This document shows positions 1 to 11,739 of a DNA stretch of 64,000 bases, piece by piece. The notes beneath the pieces are model-generated. The model saw only the letters and a list, made by a program, of their open reading frames with translations. It did not search any database and was not told the DNA's origin. The stretch covers positions 164,649 to 228,648 of the forward strand of contig JAVXUO010002766.1 of NCBI GenBank assembly GCA_033065855.1, read 5' to 3'. How positions within the stretch are numbered: position 1 is the first letter of the stretch; each line of letters begins with the position of its first letter. Source of the stretch: Escallonia rubra. Taxonomy: Eukaryota > Streptophyta > Magnoliopsida > Escalloniales > Escalloniaceae. Position numbers and translations under genes: made by a program.

Positions 1-600
1 CCATCCCTCTCTCTTATCTTCTCTGGTCATTCCCATTAACTCTCATCCATCGATTTCTTCCCTTACTCACCAAAAATGAACACTTAGTTTTTTTTTCTTT
101 CTCTCCTCATTCCCCAAGTCCACTCCTCACACATCCCTTGGCACCCCCCCCTCCCTCATTTTTTTCCTTCCTTTCCTCTTCTCCTCCCCTCTTACATCAC
201 TACATATTTTCTTTACACTACTTCATAAATATCCCATGCCTCATACTCTCACCTCCTCTCTTTCACTCCATAACACTTAACATTTTTTTTGCCTATCCAA
301 CCAAAACCAAGCACCAATATGCCAATTTTTTTTTCTTCTACCACAAAAAATTTATGTGCTTTAGGATGGCACTTCTTTGCCTCCTTACCTTTTTTTCTCA
401 CTCTTCCACACTTAGAATATTTTTTGCAACTTTGGCAAAATTTGCACCAACCGTGCCCCAGTGCTCGTCGTCTTACTCCCGCGACGATGTCCAACATTCC
501 AAGGCTTCAGTAGGTGGTGCACGAGGTGGCTCGAGCCAGCTACTTTTCATCCTCATCATGCAGTGACGACGTCAACGACTCTCAGACAAAAAAATATCAA
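1..600. other. pyrimidine-rich DNA without a gene
   Basis: The plus strand is strongly C/T-rich with short T and C runs. Open frames here translate to low-complexity Phe/Ser/Pro strings and I see no domain or splice structure. It may be the outer flank of the retroelement that follows, but no boundary is visible. Confidence 0.5.
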
Positions 601-2849
601 AAATCTTGCTAAGTGTTTAAGCGTGCGGGGCCCACTCGAGTTGCCCCTCCGTGCACACCCCACGCAAAGGGCTTATGTTTCCAACCTACTTTGGTTCCAC
701 CCAAGGGCCCACCAGGGGTCCCGTTTTGTGCGACACATCACCATATTCAATGGTCAATTTTTCAACGTTCCTAAGCCGGTCAAACAACCATGCCCAAGTC
801 ATGTGCATTTTCTCCTTCGAAACAACCATGGCGCGCCTTTTCCTTCGGGGGTCGGCCACCTTCCCCCTTAGAGGGTCGGCGTGCCTCCTACCTCTCATGC
901 AGCGCATGCACTTCCTTGGCCTCGTGCCAACTCCGCGACACCCGCAATCACCTGTGCGCCGGCTTCACGGCCCCCGTCGTCGTCGCCCGCGCACTGCCAT
1001 CACGACGTCCATCGTCTGTGGTCGCGTGCCATCTCTGCAACGCTCGCCTTCGCCCGTGCACCGGCTTCACGGTGCCCGTCGCCCGTGGTCACGCAACGTC
1101 TCCCTGACGCTCGCCATCGCCTGCGTGTCGGCTTCACGGTGCCCATCGCCATCGCCTCGTATGCTGGTATCATGGTGCCCATCGTCGTCGCCTGCGTGTC
1201 GGCTTCACGGTGCCTGTCGTCGCCTGCGTGCTGGCTTCACGGTGCCCGTGGTCACGCGCCGTCGCCGTGACGCCCGCTATCGCCCATGGTCACCCACCAA
1301 CTTCTAGGAGATCGTCTCCCGCGGTCACACGTCAGCTTCAAGGCATCCGTCGCCCGTGGTGCGCACCATCGCCGCAATGCCCGTGAGTCGATTTCCCAAA
1401 GCTTTTCACCCACGGTCATGCGGCGCCTGTTGTCCACGCGTTGAAACCACAGCGCCTGTTGTCCACGCGCTGAAACCACAGCGCATGTCTCCAATAATCC
1501 GTTGCGCCCATGCGCCACGCCGCTGATACAGTTGCACCCCCTGGCTCTCTGTCACACGACCACGCTCCTTGCATTGGTCCAACTTTTCACCACACCATGT
1601 GCACCTTACCTTGGTCGTGGAACATGCTTCGACCCACTCTCTAGAGTGTGCAGTATCCTGCAGGGATAGAGGATTCCTCCGGAACACTATCTCCACCAGG
1701 AAGCTTTTCAACTCCCCTTTCGCCAGATAGACAGCTCCTCCGGGATGTTACCTCGGCCCGTCGGGTAGAAGGCTCATCCGGGATGCTACATTGACGTGCT
1801 CCGAGTGCTCCGGCACAAGGACTCACCCGCGGGGATAGGTGACTCCTCCGGGACACTATCTCTAGGGAGCTTTTCAACTCCTTTTTCGCCAGATAGACAG
1901 CTCATCTGGGGTGCTACCTTAACGCGCTCCGACTGCTCCGGCACAAGGACTCATCTCGTAGGGATATGCTTGCTCTCTAAGACACTATCTCTGCCAAGGA
2001 GCTCCAATTGCTCCGGCACGAAGACTCGTCTTTCGCCAGGTAGCCGGCTCTTCCGGGATGCTAACTCGGCCTGCGGGATAGGCGGCTCCTCCGGGACACT
2101 ATCCTCGCCAGGGTGTCTATGTGACTAGCCTATGTGCTCTGGCACTAGAGGCACATAGGCTTCATAAGCACCCCTAGGTACTATGACCCCCGGGTCATTT
2201 CGAGACGGGAGCAGGTCTCCAGAGGGCATCGCGCCTAGTCCCCTTGGCAGTTCGGCATCGGGTCTTCCCCAACACTGCTAGGCATGTGGGACTCTGCAAG
2301 GGCTTGGATTTGTGGCTAAATCAAGGGGGTTCTTTGGCCACACCGACGTTGTGGGAGCCAATCTCACCATACAGACAGAGCGACGCTGTGAAGAGTAGGC
2401 CGGATGAATATACGATCTGACAGTCTGCGAAGAATCGATATTTTTGGACCCACTGGTGATGTGTCACTCCCAGGGGATGACACGTGTCAGTTGATGACAC
2501 CATGATGACACAGGCATAATTTTCCCTATAAATAGGGGACTTTGGAACTCATTTTGGATAGGATTCCCTCATTTGACAATTTCACTTTCTTAATCTGGAA
2601 TTCTATAGAGAGAAACATACATGACCCTGACGCTGGACCTAAGCATCGGACTGTGACTGTCGTCGTATATTCACCCTGCGCCATCGCCCTCGCGGCACTG
2701 CCACCCTCAGGCTCTGTCTGGGAAGCCCTTGGTCTCTGCCCTTGCTCCACCCTTACTGTGTCCCACATCAGCACACTTGGCATCTGACTCGGACTGCATT
2801 CCTTGTGGTACCTCCACGTCGACTGCGAACTCATTTTCCTTGTCATCAA
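600..2849 (+). mobile_element. GC-rich long LTR, family B copy 1
   Basis: This segment is homologous over most of its length to 22240-24235 (same strand) and to 17128-18830 (opposite strand). Shared landmarks in order: a segment around 740-800 ending in AAGTCATGTGCATTT; GC-rich degenerate repeats; short repeats built on CTCCTCCGGGACACTATCT; a GGGAGCAGGTCTCCRGAGGG block; a TATA box; and a terminal block near TCTGACTCGGACTG. A TATA box about 300 bp before the right end and a degenerate primer-binding-like site near 2835 suggest an LTR with U3-R-U5 order. No protein-coding potential is credible. The left end is uncertain; the right end is fused to the gypsy LTR remnant at about 2850. Confidence 0.65.
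2527..2534 (+). promoter_or_regulatory. TATA box of family B LTR copy 1
   Basis: TATAAATA followed by a G-rich stretch. The same motif in the same context is at 23902-23909 in copy 2. It would mark the U3/R junction of the LTR. It is absent from the inverted copy in the PFK intron. Confidence 0.6.
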
Positions 2850-2994
2850 TCTGATATTACACAAAATTCACTTTGTACATTTTCTGACTTTAGCATCGGA
2901 GATTCCCCACTAAAAACACTTTTGGTGAGTCACCAATGTCGTTTTTGTTGTGCAGGTCTATTCACGAGACGAGTTCCGGATTTCATCCACAACA
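2850..2994 (+). repeat. 5' LTR remnant of the gypsy element
   Basis: Matches the last ~130 bp of the 3' LTR (12868-12997): both share ATTACACAAAATT, CTTTGTACATTTTCTGACTT, GCATCGGAGAT and end CATCCACAACA. The first ~290 bp of the LTR, including its TATA box, are missing and replaced by family B sequence. Confidence 0.8.
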
Positions 2995-2995
2995 T

Positions 2996-3014
2996 CTTGG
3001 CCCAATCTATGGGA
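2996..3014 (+). other. degenerate primer-binding site of the gypsy element
   Basis: CTTGGCCCAATCTATGGGA lies directly after the LTR end. It looks like a mutated form of the TTGGCGCC-type site common in plant Ty3/gypsy elements. Confidence 0.5.
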
Positions 3015-3063
3015 CCGAAACTTGTGAATAGATCATGGCTAAAAATCCCAATTCGTAAATAAT

Positions 3064-3732
3064 GAATTTTCAGTCAAATCAAGATAAGGCAGTCGCGTCG
3101 ATTTCATCGTCAACGCTACTCCGTGACCTTGCTCACGGTGGAGCCACCTCCCAACTACCTAATCATGAAAAATGAGTGGCAGATGCCCCAGCAGTCATGA
3201 CAGCGGCACCACCCCCTGTGAATCTTGCCTCGACTCCACTCATACTTGTTGGTCCTTCCGAACCCCTTCCTGTTGGGATAACCACGATTGTTATAGCCAA
3301 TGTCACTCCGCCAGCCATCGATAACCAGTCTGACCTGTTGGCTGCTATTCAAATAATGCAGTGATCTATCGACAAATTACAAGCCACCATTGAAAACCCA
3401 CCTTCGTAGCTAACCCCCCCCCCCCCCCCTAAGACCTCCTAAAGCAAAACACATAATCGATGTGCAAAAGCAATCAGTTCATCAACCTTTGGCTTTCCCT
3501 TAAAGGCTAGATGATTCTAAAATGCCTAATAGAGCAAGTCACCACCAACAATTGGTATAAGATAAGGATGAGCATTTCGATGATGAACGATGTAATTCGC
3601 AGTCCAAGAGGCACATGAGAGCTACTATGAAGTTCATTCCACTAAGAACACTTACATTCATTTCGATGGAAACCGTGTAGAACGATATTCCAATGCTCCG
3701 ATCATCGTTGGGCGGCTGTTTATGGAGGAAGT
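3064..3732 (+). other. gypsy leader and gag N-terminal remnant
   Basis: Leader of the element. Frames are short and interrupted, including a 16-base C run near 3415. No domain is recognisable before the conserved gag block. Confidence 0.4.
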
Positions 3733-4236
3733 TGATATATTCCCGACTCCCCCAAATTTTAAAATGCCTCCATATGAGTCATATGATGGCACATGAGACC
3801 CAATGGAACACCTGGCCCGCTTAACTTTGGGCATGAAACTACATTTGGTCCCAGATCAGATAATGTGTCGGGCGTTTCCTGTGACGCTAAAAGGAGCTGC
3901 GCATGTGTGGTTCCAATACCTTGCACCTCACTCAATTTCTTGCAGGGCTCAATTAACCGAGTCCTTCCGAAGTAATTTCCTGACAAGTCATGTGCAAAGA
4001 AAGAATTCCTCAGCCCTCTTTTGTATAGTACATGGACCGAAGGAATCCTTTAAGTCGTACTATTCTCATTTTAACTCCGAGAAGCTCCTCGTTGATCACT
4101 TAGATCCAGGAATGACTTTCGCAGCAATGGCTAGGGGTGTGAGGCCAGGAATGCCCCTATACTTTTTGCTAAACAAGTGCACACCGGAGAACATGACTGA
4201 TCTCCTTGCTATGGTGGAGAAATATCTTCCAGCTTA
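3733..4236 (+). pseudogene. gag capsid remnant
   Basis: The frame reads through a plant gypsy gag capsid block: FPTPPNFKMPPYESYDGT, a TGA stop at 3794-3796, then DPMEHLARL, FPVTLKGAAHVWFQ and FNSEKLLVDHLDPGMTFAAM. This corresponds to the retrotransposon gag domain (Pfam PF03732 type) that forms the virus-like particle. A nucleocapsid remnant follows near 4450-4520 (DHGHTTEEC), keeping the His and one Cys of a CCHC knuckle with the first Cys lost. The stop codon and the damaged knuckle make it non-functional. Confidence 0.8.
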
Positions 4237-4729
4237 AGAAGATTCAATGACCTCACATGAATAAACACATGCAGGATAGAAGAGACGAGATCGTCCAGAA
4301 GGGAGAGCCCTAGATGAACCAAAGCGTTCATGAGCAACCCGCTCTAAGTCGTTCACCCCTCTCAATACTTCCCATGAACACATCCTCAACCAAATCAAGA
4401 GTCAAAACATCCTCAAGTGGGGCAAGCCCATGAGGATGCCAGCCGAGAAGAGAGACATTCAATTGTACTATCATTTCCCTAAGGATCATGGTCACACGAC
4501 AGAGGAGTGCAAAGTACTTCAATGTGAGATCAAAAATTTCATAACTAAAGGGCACCTTAAGCAGTTTGTTAAAACGAATGATCGGTAACAAAATGGAAGA
4601 AGAGGAAATCAATGAAGAACGAAGGAAGCACTTCCAAAAGATCCACCAGTAATAAATATCATCTCTGAAGGGCCAAGTACGAGAGGGCTATCCAGATCTT
4701 CTCGAAAAGCCTATGCTCGACAAGTCAAC

Positions 4730-5197
4730 TTGATGCAAGGCCCTGCTAAGCGAGCAAAAGCATTTGCAACCTTGGGATTTGACGATTTAGATCTCGAAAG
4801 AATAATCTTGCCACACGATGATTCTCTGGTCATCACCCTTCACATAGACGCCTTTCAAGACAAACGCATCTTGGTTGATACGGGGAGTTTGGCCGACATT
4901 ATTTTTGAAGACGCATTCCTTCAAATGGGAATTTTGGACGATTGGGTAAAACCAATATCCTCGCCCTTATATGGCTTTACGGGCGCATCCGTACCAGTAA
5001 CGGGAATTACTTCACTCACAGTCATTGCTGGAGACACACCCCTTCAAGCCATTCAGACTCTCGACTTTCTTATAGTCAAAGTCAAGTTATCATACAAAGG
5101 GGTATTGGGACGAACATGCCTCAATAAGTTACAAGCTGTTGCTTCAAGCTACCGCCTCATCATGGAGTTCCTACACCAAGAGGAGTTGGTTTTATGA
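4730..5197 (+). pseudogene. retroviral-type aspartic protease
   Basis: An open stretch of about 155 codons with the retropepsin active site VDTGS (Asp-Thr-Gly at 4877-4885), preceded by LHIDAFQDKRIL and followed by LYGFTGASVPVTG and a C-terminal KGVLGRTCLNKLQA block. It would release mature Gag-Pol proteins from the polyprotein. The catalytic triplet is intact although neighbouring pol segments are frameshifted, so this is the best preserved part of the element. Confidence 0.85.
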
Positions 5198-5286
5198 GAG
5201 GCAACCAGACGTTGGCTCAAAAATGTTATGTAGCTTCTTGTAAAGCTGAAGAGACACTCTCCATCGACGATCAGCGTGACGAGTAG

Positions 5287-6271
5287 GTGATGAGACGTGC
5301 CAAGCCCATGGAAGCACTAATCTCTGTAGCATTGATAGAAGGTGATGAAGAACGCCAGTTGTGGATTGGCTCCAATCTAGAGCCAAGTCTTCGTGATCAA
5401 CTGATTTTTTTCCTCCAATCCAATACGGATCTTTTTGCATGGAGTGTGGTGGATATGCCTAAGAAACACCCGTCTGTGATCATACATCGACTCTTAGTCA
5501 AACCCCAAGCATAAGCCAGTTAAACAAAAGAAGTGGCCTATCGCACCTGAACGACATGCGATCATCAAAAAATAAGTCGACAAACTCTTGGAAGCCGACT
5601 TCATAAAAGAATTTGACTACCCGAGTGGGTAGTCAATGTGGTCATGGTTCCTAAGGCCAGAACAGTCAAATGGAGGATATGCATCTACTGCACAAATCTG
5701 AACAAGGCGTGTCCCAAATATATTTATCCTTTACCATGCATTTATACCTTGATCGATGCAACATTGAGACACATATTGCTCAGCTTGATGGATGTTTTCT
5801 CCGGTTATAACCAGATCTAAATACATAATGATGATGTAGCCAAGACATTCTTCATAATAGATCAGGGCCTTTTTTGGTACAAGGTCATGCCATTTGGACT
5901 CAAGAATGCCAGCGCTACCTACCAGAGGCTAGTCGACAAGATTTTCAAACCTCTCATAGGAAAAAAACACGAAGGTCTATGTTGACGACATGCTCGTTAA
6001 AAGCCTCCGCACAGAAGAGCATATTGCCGACCTTCGAGAATGTTTTGATCTTCTTCGTGAATACCGCATGCACCTTAACCCGACCAAGTGTACTTTCGGA
6101 GTATCATCTGGTAAATGCCTAGGATTTATGGTTTTACAGAGGGGAATCGAAGCTAACCTCGAAAAGATCAGAGCCATCCAAGAAATGGTAGCACCAAGGC
6201 GAGTTAAGGAGATTACAAGTTTTGACAGGGCAAATAGCCGCGCTCAGCCGATTCCTTTCCAAGTCAGCTAA
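5287..6271 (+). pseudogene. Ty3/gypsy reverse transcriptase remnant
   Basis: Several frames together give an RT. They show the linker FLQSNTDLFAWSVVDMP; VPKARTVKWRICIYCTNLNKACPK (fingers); MDVFSGYNQI; MPFGLKNASATYQRLVDKIF (from 5887); and the catalytic YVDD box at 5978-5989 followed by MLVKSLRTEEHIADL. Stops and frame changes separate these blocks, so no active enzyme can be made. The MPFGLKNA and YVDDMLVKS forms are typical of plant Ty3/gypsy, not copia. Confidence 0.88.
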
Positions 6272-7256
6272 ACGTTGCCTTCCATTCTTCAAGGCTATGA
6301 AGAATATAAAGAACTTCAAATGGACGGCCGAGTGTCAAACCTTCTTTGATGCACTGAAAGATTACCTGGCATCACCTCCGGTCCTCTCTAAGCCTATTGC
6401 AGGAGAAGAACTCTTTCTTTGTCTAGTCATAGCCGAATCTGTGGTTAACGTTGTTCTCATTCAAGAATAAGATGGTCGGCAACTTCTCATCTACTATGTA
6501 AGCAAGGTTCTTCAAGGAGCTGAACTGCGATACCCAAATATAGAAAAACTCGCATTTGCTTTTTTTTTTATCGCCGCGAGGAAGCTCTGACCGTACTTCC
6601 AGTCTTATACAATTACGGTGCTCACTTAGACGAATATTGCACAAACCTAATTTATTTGGCTGTCGTGTGCCTTGGTCGGTAGAATTGGGAGAGTTTGACA
6701 TGCAGTACAAACCTCACCCTTCAATCAAAGGACAAGCATTGACGGATTTTATTGTCGAGTGTACACTACTAATTGAAGACAAAGAGCCTCTCCTTCCTGA
6801 CCAAATCGAGGCATTTACTTGGATGCTTTTCGTGGATGGATCATCGAATGCAAATGAGAACGGAGCTGGATTGATTCTCAATGGGCCAGATAGTCTCACT
6901 ATAGAGTATGCCCTTCGCTTTGACTTCCCGGCTTCCAACAATAAAGCTGAGTACGAAGCTTTGATAGCCGGTATGCATCTAGCCCGTGCTATGCGCGCAG
7001 CCTCTATGCTTCCAGCGATTCCTAGCTCATTGTTAAAAAAATCTTAGGGGAATACGAGGCGTGAGACCCAAAAATGGCTGACTACCTCCGTAAGGTAAAA
7101 GACCTTGCGAACACTTTCACCCTCTTTAGGATCATACAGGTCAGCAGGGAAAACAATACCTCTGCAGATGCGCTTTCACGATTGGCCTCCCTTGACCCGT
7201 CAGGGTTTGGCCGAACAATTCATTTGGAGCTCTTACACGAGCCAAGCATGAAGTAA
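6222..7256 (+). pseudogene. RNase H and second RNase H remnants
   Basis: A first block (6222-6470) with WTAECQTFFDALKDYLASPP is the RT-linked RNase H start. A second block around 6815-6990 reads FTWMLFVDGSSNANENGAG and NNKAEYEALIAGMHLA, with the Asp and Glu expected of a ribonuclease H fold. It is followed at 7074-7256 by VSRENNTSADALSRLAS. Two RNase H segments between RT and integrase are a known mark of the Tat lineage. Frameshifts at about 6470, 6540 and 7050 break the reading frame. Confidence 0.75.
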
Positions 7257-7429
7257 TGCACGCTGAGCATGAGCTATCGTGGATCGATCCCATCAAGGCC
7301 TACCTTCAAAATGGCACATTACCTACCGACCGAAAGCCAGCCATAAGCATCAATTTACGCTCGGCCTGATATGCCATAGTGGAAGACGTACTCTACAAGA
7401 ACTTCTTTACGCTTCCTTAACTTTGTTGT

Positions 7430-8512
7430 CTCGCCCCATTCAAAGCAAATTACGCTCTCCAAGAAGTCCATGAAGGCATTTATGGCCAACACTTGGGGGA
7501 CGAGAGTTAGTGCACAAAGTCCTCCATCAGGGATACTACTGGCCAACCATGCAACATGATGCTTTGGATTACACAAAGCAATGTGATGCATGTCAATGCT
7601 TCTCATCAATCTCCAGACAAGCGCCGAGCCCATTGACCATATTGAGCAGTGCAATATCTTTCGCAATGTGGGGAATGAACATCTTAGGCCCCTTCCTCCC
7701 AGCCTCTACTCAACACAAGTTTGTAATCGTGGCAATCGATTATTTCACTAAATGTTTAGAGGTAGAATCTTTGGCTGCAAACACAAAGAATAAATGCGAA
7801 GATTTCTTTTGGCGTGCCGTTGTTTATCGATTTGAAATCCCTCATGTGCTCGACACTGACAATGGGAAGCAGTTCGATAACCCTACCTTTCACACGTTTT
7901 ATGCCAATTTGTTCATCGAGCAACGCTTTACTTCCGTGGCACATCCACAAACAAACGGGCAGACATAAGTTACAAATTGCACCCTTCTTCAAGGAATCAA
8001 GAAAAAGCTCGATGGGGCAAAAGGCGTTTGGGTGGAGAACTACCCAAGATTCTTTGGGCCTACCATACAACGATGAAAAACCCCACAGGCAAAACTCTTT
8101 TTAGTTTTTCCATTTGGGACAGAGGCATTTATCCTTGTTGAAGTTGGCTTGCCTTCACTTCGGCTAATATCATATGACCCCTCAAGAATGAGGAAGCCCT
8201 CCAAGCAAACTTAGATCTTCTTGAGGAACGTCATGAACAAGTGATGATACGTCTCGCCGCTTACCAGCATCGACTATACAAATTTTATGACCAAAGGGTT
8301 CGCCCTCGTGCATTCTGATTTAGCGACCTAGTCCTCCGCCACATGGAAGCTTTAGCCCCGCGCGAAAGAATAGAAAAGTTATCACCCAACTAGGAAGGCC
8401 CTTACAAAGTAGTCAAGCTAGGAGGTCTGGGAGCTTACCATTTAGAAGAATTGGATGGCAAGACAATTTCTCGAACGTGGAATGCAACTAATTTAAGATG
8501 TTACTATTCATG
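7430..8512 (+). pseudogene. integrase remnant
   Basis: An HHCC zinc-binding module is visible (VHEGIYGQHLGGRELVHKVL, YYWPTM, QCDACQCF). The catalytic core follows: GMNILGPFLPA, VIVAIDYFTKCLEVE, a DNGKQFDN block with the second Asp, and VAHPQTNGQ. A TAA ends the 7510-7968 frame. A degraded C-terminal part continues to about 8512 (LEERHEQVMIRLAAYQ-like, then a G-rich segment). The role would be to insert the cDNA copy. Stops make it inactive. Confidence 0.85.
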
Positions 8513-8626
8513 AGCAAGTTCGAGGTTGGAGGCCATCCCCTCCACACTTGCATCTTGTTCTAGATCTTGCTCATGATCGCATCCTAAATTAGTTCATCTT
8601 AAATTTCTCTTTAGTTATTTTATTGA

Positions 8627-8790
8627 CTCTACGACTTTGCATGGCCTAGCAGTCTTAGTTGTCTTGTTTATCTCCTCGACCTTACGACTTTGCATGGCCT
8701 AGCGGTCTTAGTTGTCCTATTTATCTCCTCGGCCTTACGACTTTGCATGGCCTAGCAGTCTTAGTTGTCTTGTTTATCTCCTTGGCCTTA
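8627..8790 (+). repeat. three tandem copies of a ~55-bp unit
   Basis: Units contain ACGACTTTGCATGGCCTAGC then GTCTTAGTTGTC and TTTATCTCCT, repeated three times at about 8630, 8685 and 8740. They lie just after the integrase end, in the spacer of the gypsy element. Confidence 0.85.
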
Positions 8791-9216
8791 CATGGCCAGC
8801 AATGTAAATACCTTTGATATGAATGGAAATTTCTTTGCAAATAAAGCCGTGTTTGTATTAATGATGTGAAAATTACATACTAGGCTTCAAGGCCATACAA
8901 AAAGAAATCCTAAAACGTTGCTTAGCCAACTGGACTTACAAAAGGAAATCCTACAGTCAACCTATGCTACTCGGCCGCATCTCCTGGTGCCCCCATCTCA
9001 TGAGAAACTCTAGCTTCGGTCACTGGTGGTTGCTGCCTTATAACTATCCCAGATCCTGATCCGGAAGATCCCAAACTACGACTGCCAGAGGGACTAGTGA
9101 ACATTTGAGAGCTAGTAGCTGCCTTCCGTTCGGCTTCCTCACGCCGACTTGCATCATTCGAAACAATCTCACGGGAAAACTTGTGTTCTCACGGGAAAAC
9201 TTGTGTTCATAAATAC

Positions 9217-11406
9217 TCAAATCAAATTCAAGGTGATCTTTTGAGTGTCAGCCTCACACTCATTGTAACCCCAAACAAGTGCCATCTTCGAATCACGGTA
9301 GCGTTGATCCATAAAGCTTTTTGACCTCTTAAACAGTTGCATAGCTTGAAGAGCAACTGTTGACTTCTCAGCCTCCAAGTGATCAACACGAGCTGTCAAC
9401 TCAGCATTAGCATGCTCCGGCCGTTCCACCTTCTTGCTCAAATCTTCCACTTTCTTTTCAGCCTCTCGACAAAAGTTATTCTCGATCATGAGCTTCTTCT
9501 TCTCCTTATCTAACACCTTGTCCGCATCAATCAGCTTCTCAGCCCCGATCTGCACTTGTGCCAGAGCCTACAAGAACAAATAACTTGGAGAACCAGAAAT
9601 AGATTAATGTGATGCCCAAAAGTTTCCAAACATTTTACCTGCGACATTAATTGAACCATCTCGTTGTTGTTTCACTAACACCATAACCAGCCAATGTCTT
9701 GCGATCCATGGGGATGATTGCGTGGCTAGACCACTCCCATGCCGTGTGAAGAATCTTGAAGATAGATTCGTCAATAGATACGCTCCATCCAGGGCGATGA
9801 GGAGTGTCAGGATAAACAGAAGAGGAGGTCTCATCTTTACTTGCAGCTCTACTCAGAACTTTTCGCTTCTTAAGAGCTTCCTTAGACTTGTCCTTTAAAA
9901 CTAAGCCCTGAATAAACTCTTCGGTCTCTGTTACCTTCGACTGAGACCTCGAAACCAAGGTACCAAAGTCCAAGTCTTACATGTCTTCCTCGACACCATG
10001 GATCCCCTTGCGCTTTAGATGACATGATCCCTGCACATAAGACAAAAGTAAGACCACTATTAAAAGTTAGACGAGCATAAGACTTGATAAGGACATTTAC
10101 CATAATCATTCTCGCCTTCTTTTTCCTCATCGTCGAAATCTTGAGGCTCAGGGGAAAAGATGATTCCACACTCATGAAGCTGAGCGTTACTCAGAGGGTA
10201 TTTGGACTCTAAGGTCTCTGCTCCTTTGAGCTTCTCAATGTGTTTAAGGTTAGTCTCCAACAAATCTCTCTCTTTCATCGCATTACAAGTCTTAATCTCA
10301 CATTTAGAAAGCCATACATTGCAGACCTTAAATCTCTAAGACTTAGGAAGTTTAAAAAACAAAAACTTCTCTTTCCAATGGTGATTAGATGATGGTGGAT
10401 GTGGAAACAGGTTGGCCTCGGCCTTCGGCCGCCGACTTAAAAAATACCAACCTACTTACTTAGGCCCCGTTTGACAGGGTTTTTTCCAGTTTTTTTTTTC
10501 AGTTTTGTATACTGGAAAAAATAAGCGCGTTTGATGGACAGTTTTTGTTTTTTTTTTCTTCAATTTTAAAAACCAATTTTTAAACCAGGGCTGTTTTTTA
10601 AAATTCCATAAATGAGTTTTGATTTTCAGTTTTAGTTTTTATTTTGAGACAATCACCACCACCACCACCCTCCCACCGCCGGCAGTCACCGCCCACCGCC
10701 ATTGTCCACTGCTGGCAACTAGCACCGACGGCCGCCAGCCACCGCTGACGTCCATCGCTGGCGCTGTCGGTAGCCTACAGCTGCCAGCCATCGCCTACCA
10801 CCACCAACGGTCGGTCACCACCACCATCGGGTTGTCAAACAGAGCCTTAGTTACTGTTCAAATGGTAAAGAACCATCTGAATACTCTTACCCTAGGCCTT
10901 AGTCCAAGCTTATGGCATTGATAAATGAAAAAAAAACGCCAAGTATGAGGTGAAAATTGGTCGGGCGAAAGCCCAAAAGCGTTCAAGACCTTAATAAAGA
11001 AAGGGTGAAAGAGAACCCTAAAGACGTTGATAAACATGTCCCAATAAAACCATATCTCTTCAATTATGGTCATATTGGCTAATTCCCATTCATCAGGTAG
11101 TCTGAGTTTTATACTTGGCGAAATCTCACAGCGCTCCCTCAAAAGTTTCAAGTCATAGCTACTTAACCTACTTCTGAGCGTGTGGGCATCAAAAGGCTTA
11201 GGGGACTAAGCATTCTCAGTTAATACTTCCTTTGCAGGAACTCCCCTTGACTCCTGGAAAGGAATCAATGGAATACCTACTTCGAAAAATAAAAGGTCAA
11301 AGGTTGGCTCTACCCTAACACTCCGAGCATCAGCACTAAGCTCATAAACAAGTTCGCTATTTTGGTTACTTGAAAAAGAGATTTTGGTTACTCCGAGCAT
11401 CAACAT
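9217..11406 (-). pseudogene. antisense additional ORF of the gypsy element
   Basis: Between integrase and 3' LTR the minus strand carries broken coding blocks in one order. The N-terminal block is 11206-11406. At 10858-11151, LFHPFFIKVLNAFGLSPDQF followed by HTWRFFFIYQCHKLGLRP resembles Pfam PF04195 ('putative gypsy type transposon'). Next come GWYFLSRRPKAEANLFPHP (about 10440-10380), acidic and basic segments (10278-9647), and a coiled-coil-like Glu/Lys-rich block (9217-9555). Antisense extra ORFs in this position are known from Tat-lineage elements; their function is unknown. The reading frame is interrupted by a MITE at 10463-10846 and by shifts or introns elsewhere. Confidence 0.7.
10463..10846. 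mobile_element. hAT-like MITE nested in the antisense ORF
   Basis: Terminal inverted repeats GGCCCCGTTTGACA (left) and the complement of GGCTCTGTTTGACA (right) bound about 384 bp. Direct flanks TTACTTA and TTAGTTA match at six of seven bases, consistent with a worn hAT-type target duplication. The inside has T-rich arms and a CCACC/GCCGGC-rich core without coding capacity. It separates two halves of the antisense ORF. Confidence 0.7.
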
Positions 11407-11739
11407 TAAGCTCGGATTAAAACAAGATATTTTAAAAGAAAGTTGAAAAGAATTTGAAGCTTACTTGAAAAGGGAAGACGATCTTCAAACTCTTAACTTA
11501 GAAGCCTTTTTTGAACAAGCCCCAAATCACTCTCTCTCACACACACAACTCTCACTTGAAATGAAACAAATTGAGAGAAAATAAAGAAGTCTCCCTCTTA
11601 TATAGAAATGACAGATCTATCCAACGGATGTGATCTTGTCACCGTTGGAACACCCTAGACATGTGGCAAGCATCTAACAATATGACTGAGGGGAAAATTT
11701 ACCCATATACCCCTTGACTAAAACTTCGACAAAATCGAA

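Noticed and set aside
651-1307. 218-codon ORF
   Set aside because: Same situation in family B copy 1; repetitive GC-rich sequence open in several frames.
10619-10921. 100-codon ORF
   Set aside because: Falls in the low-complexity core of a hAT-like MITE.
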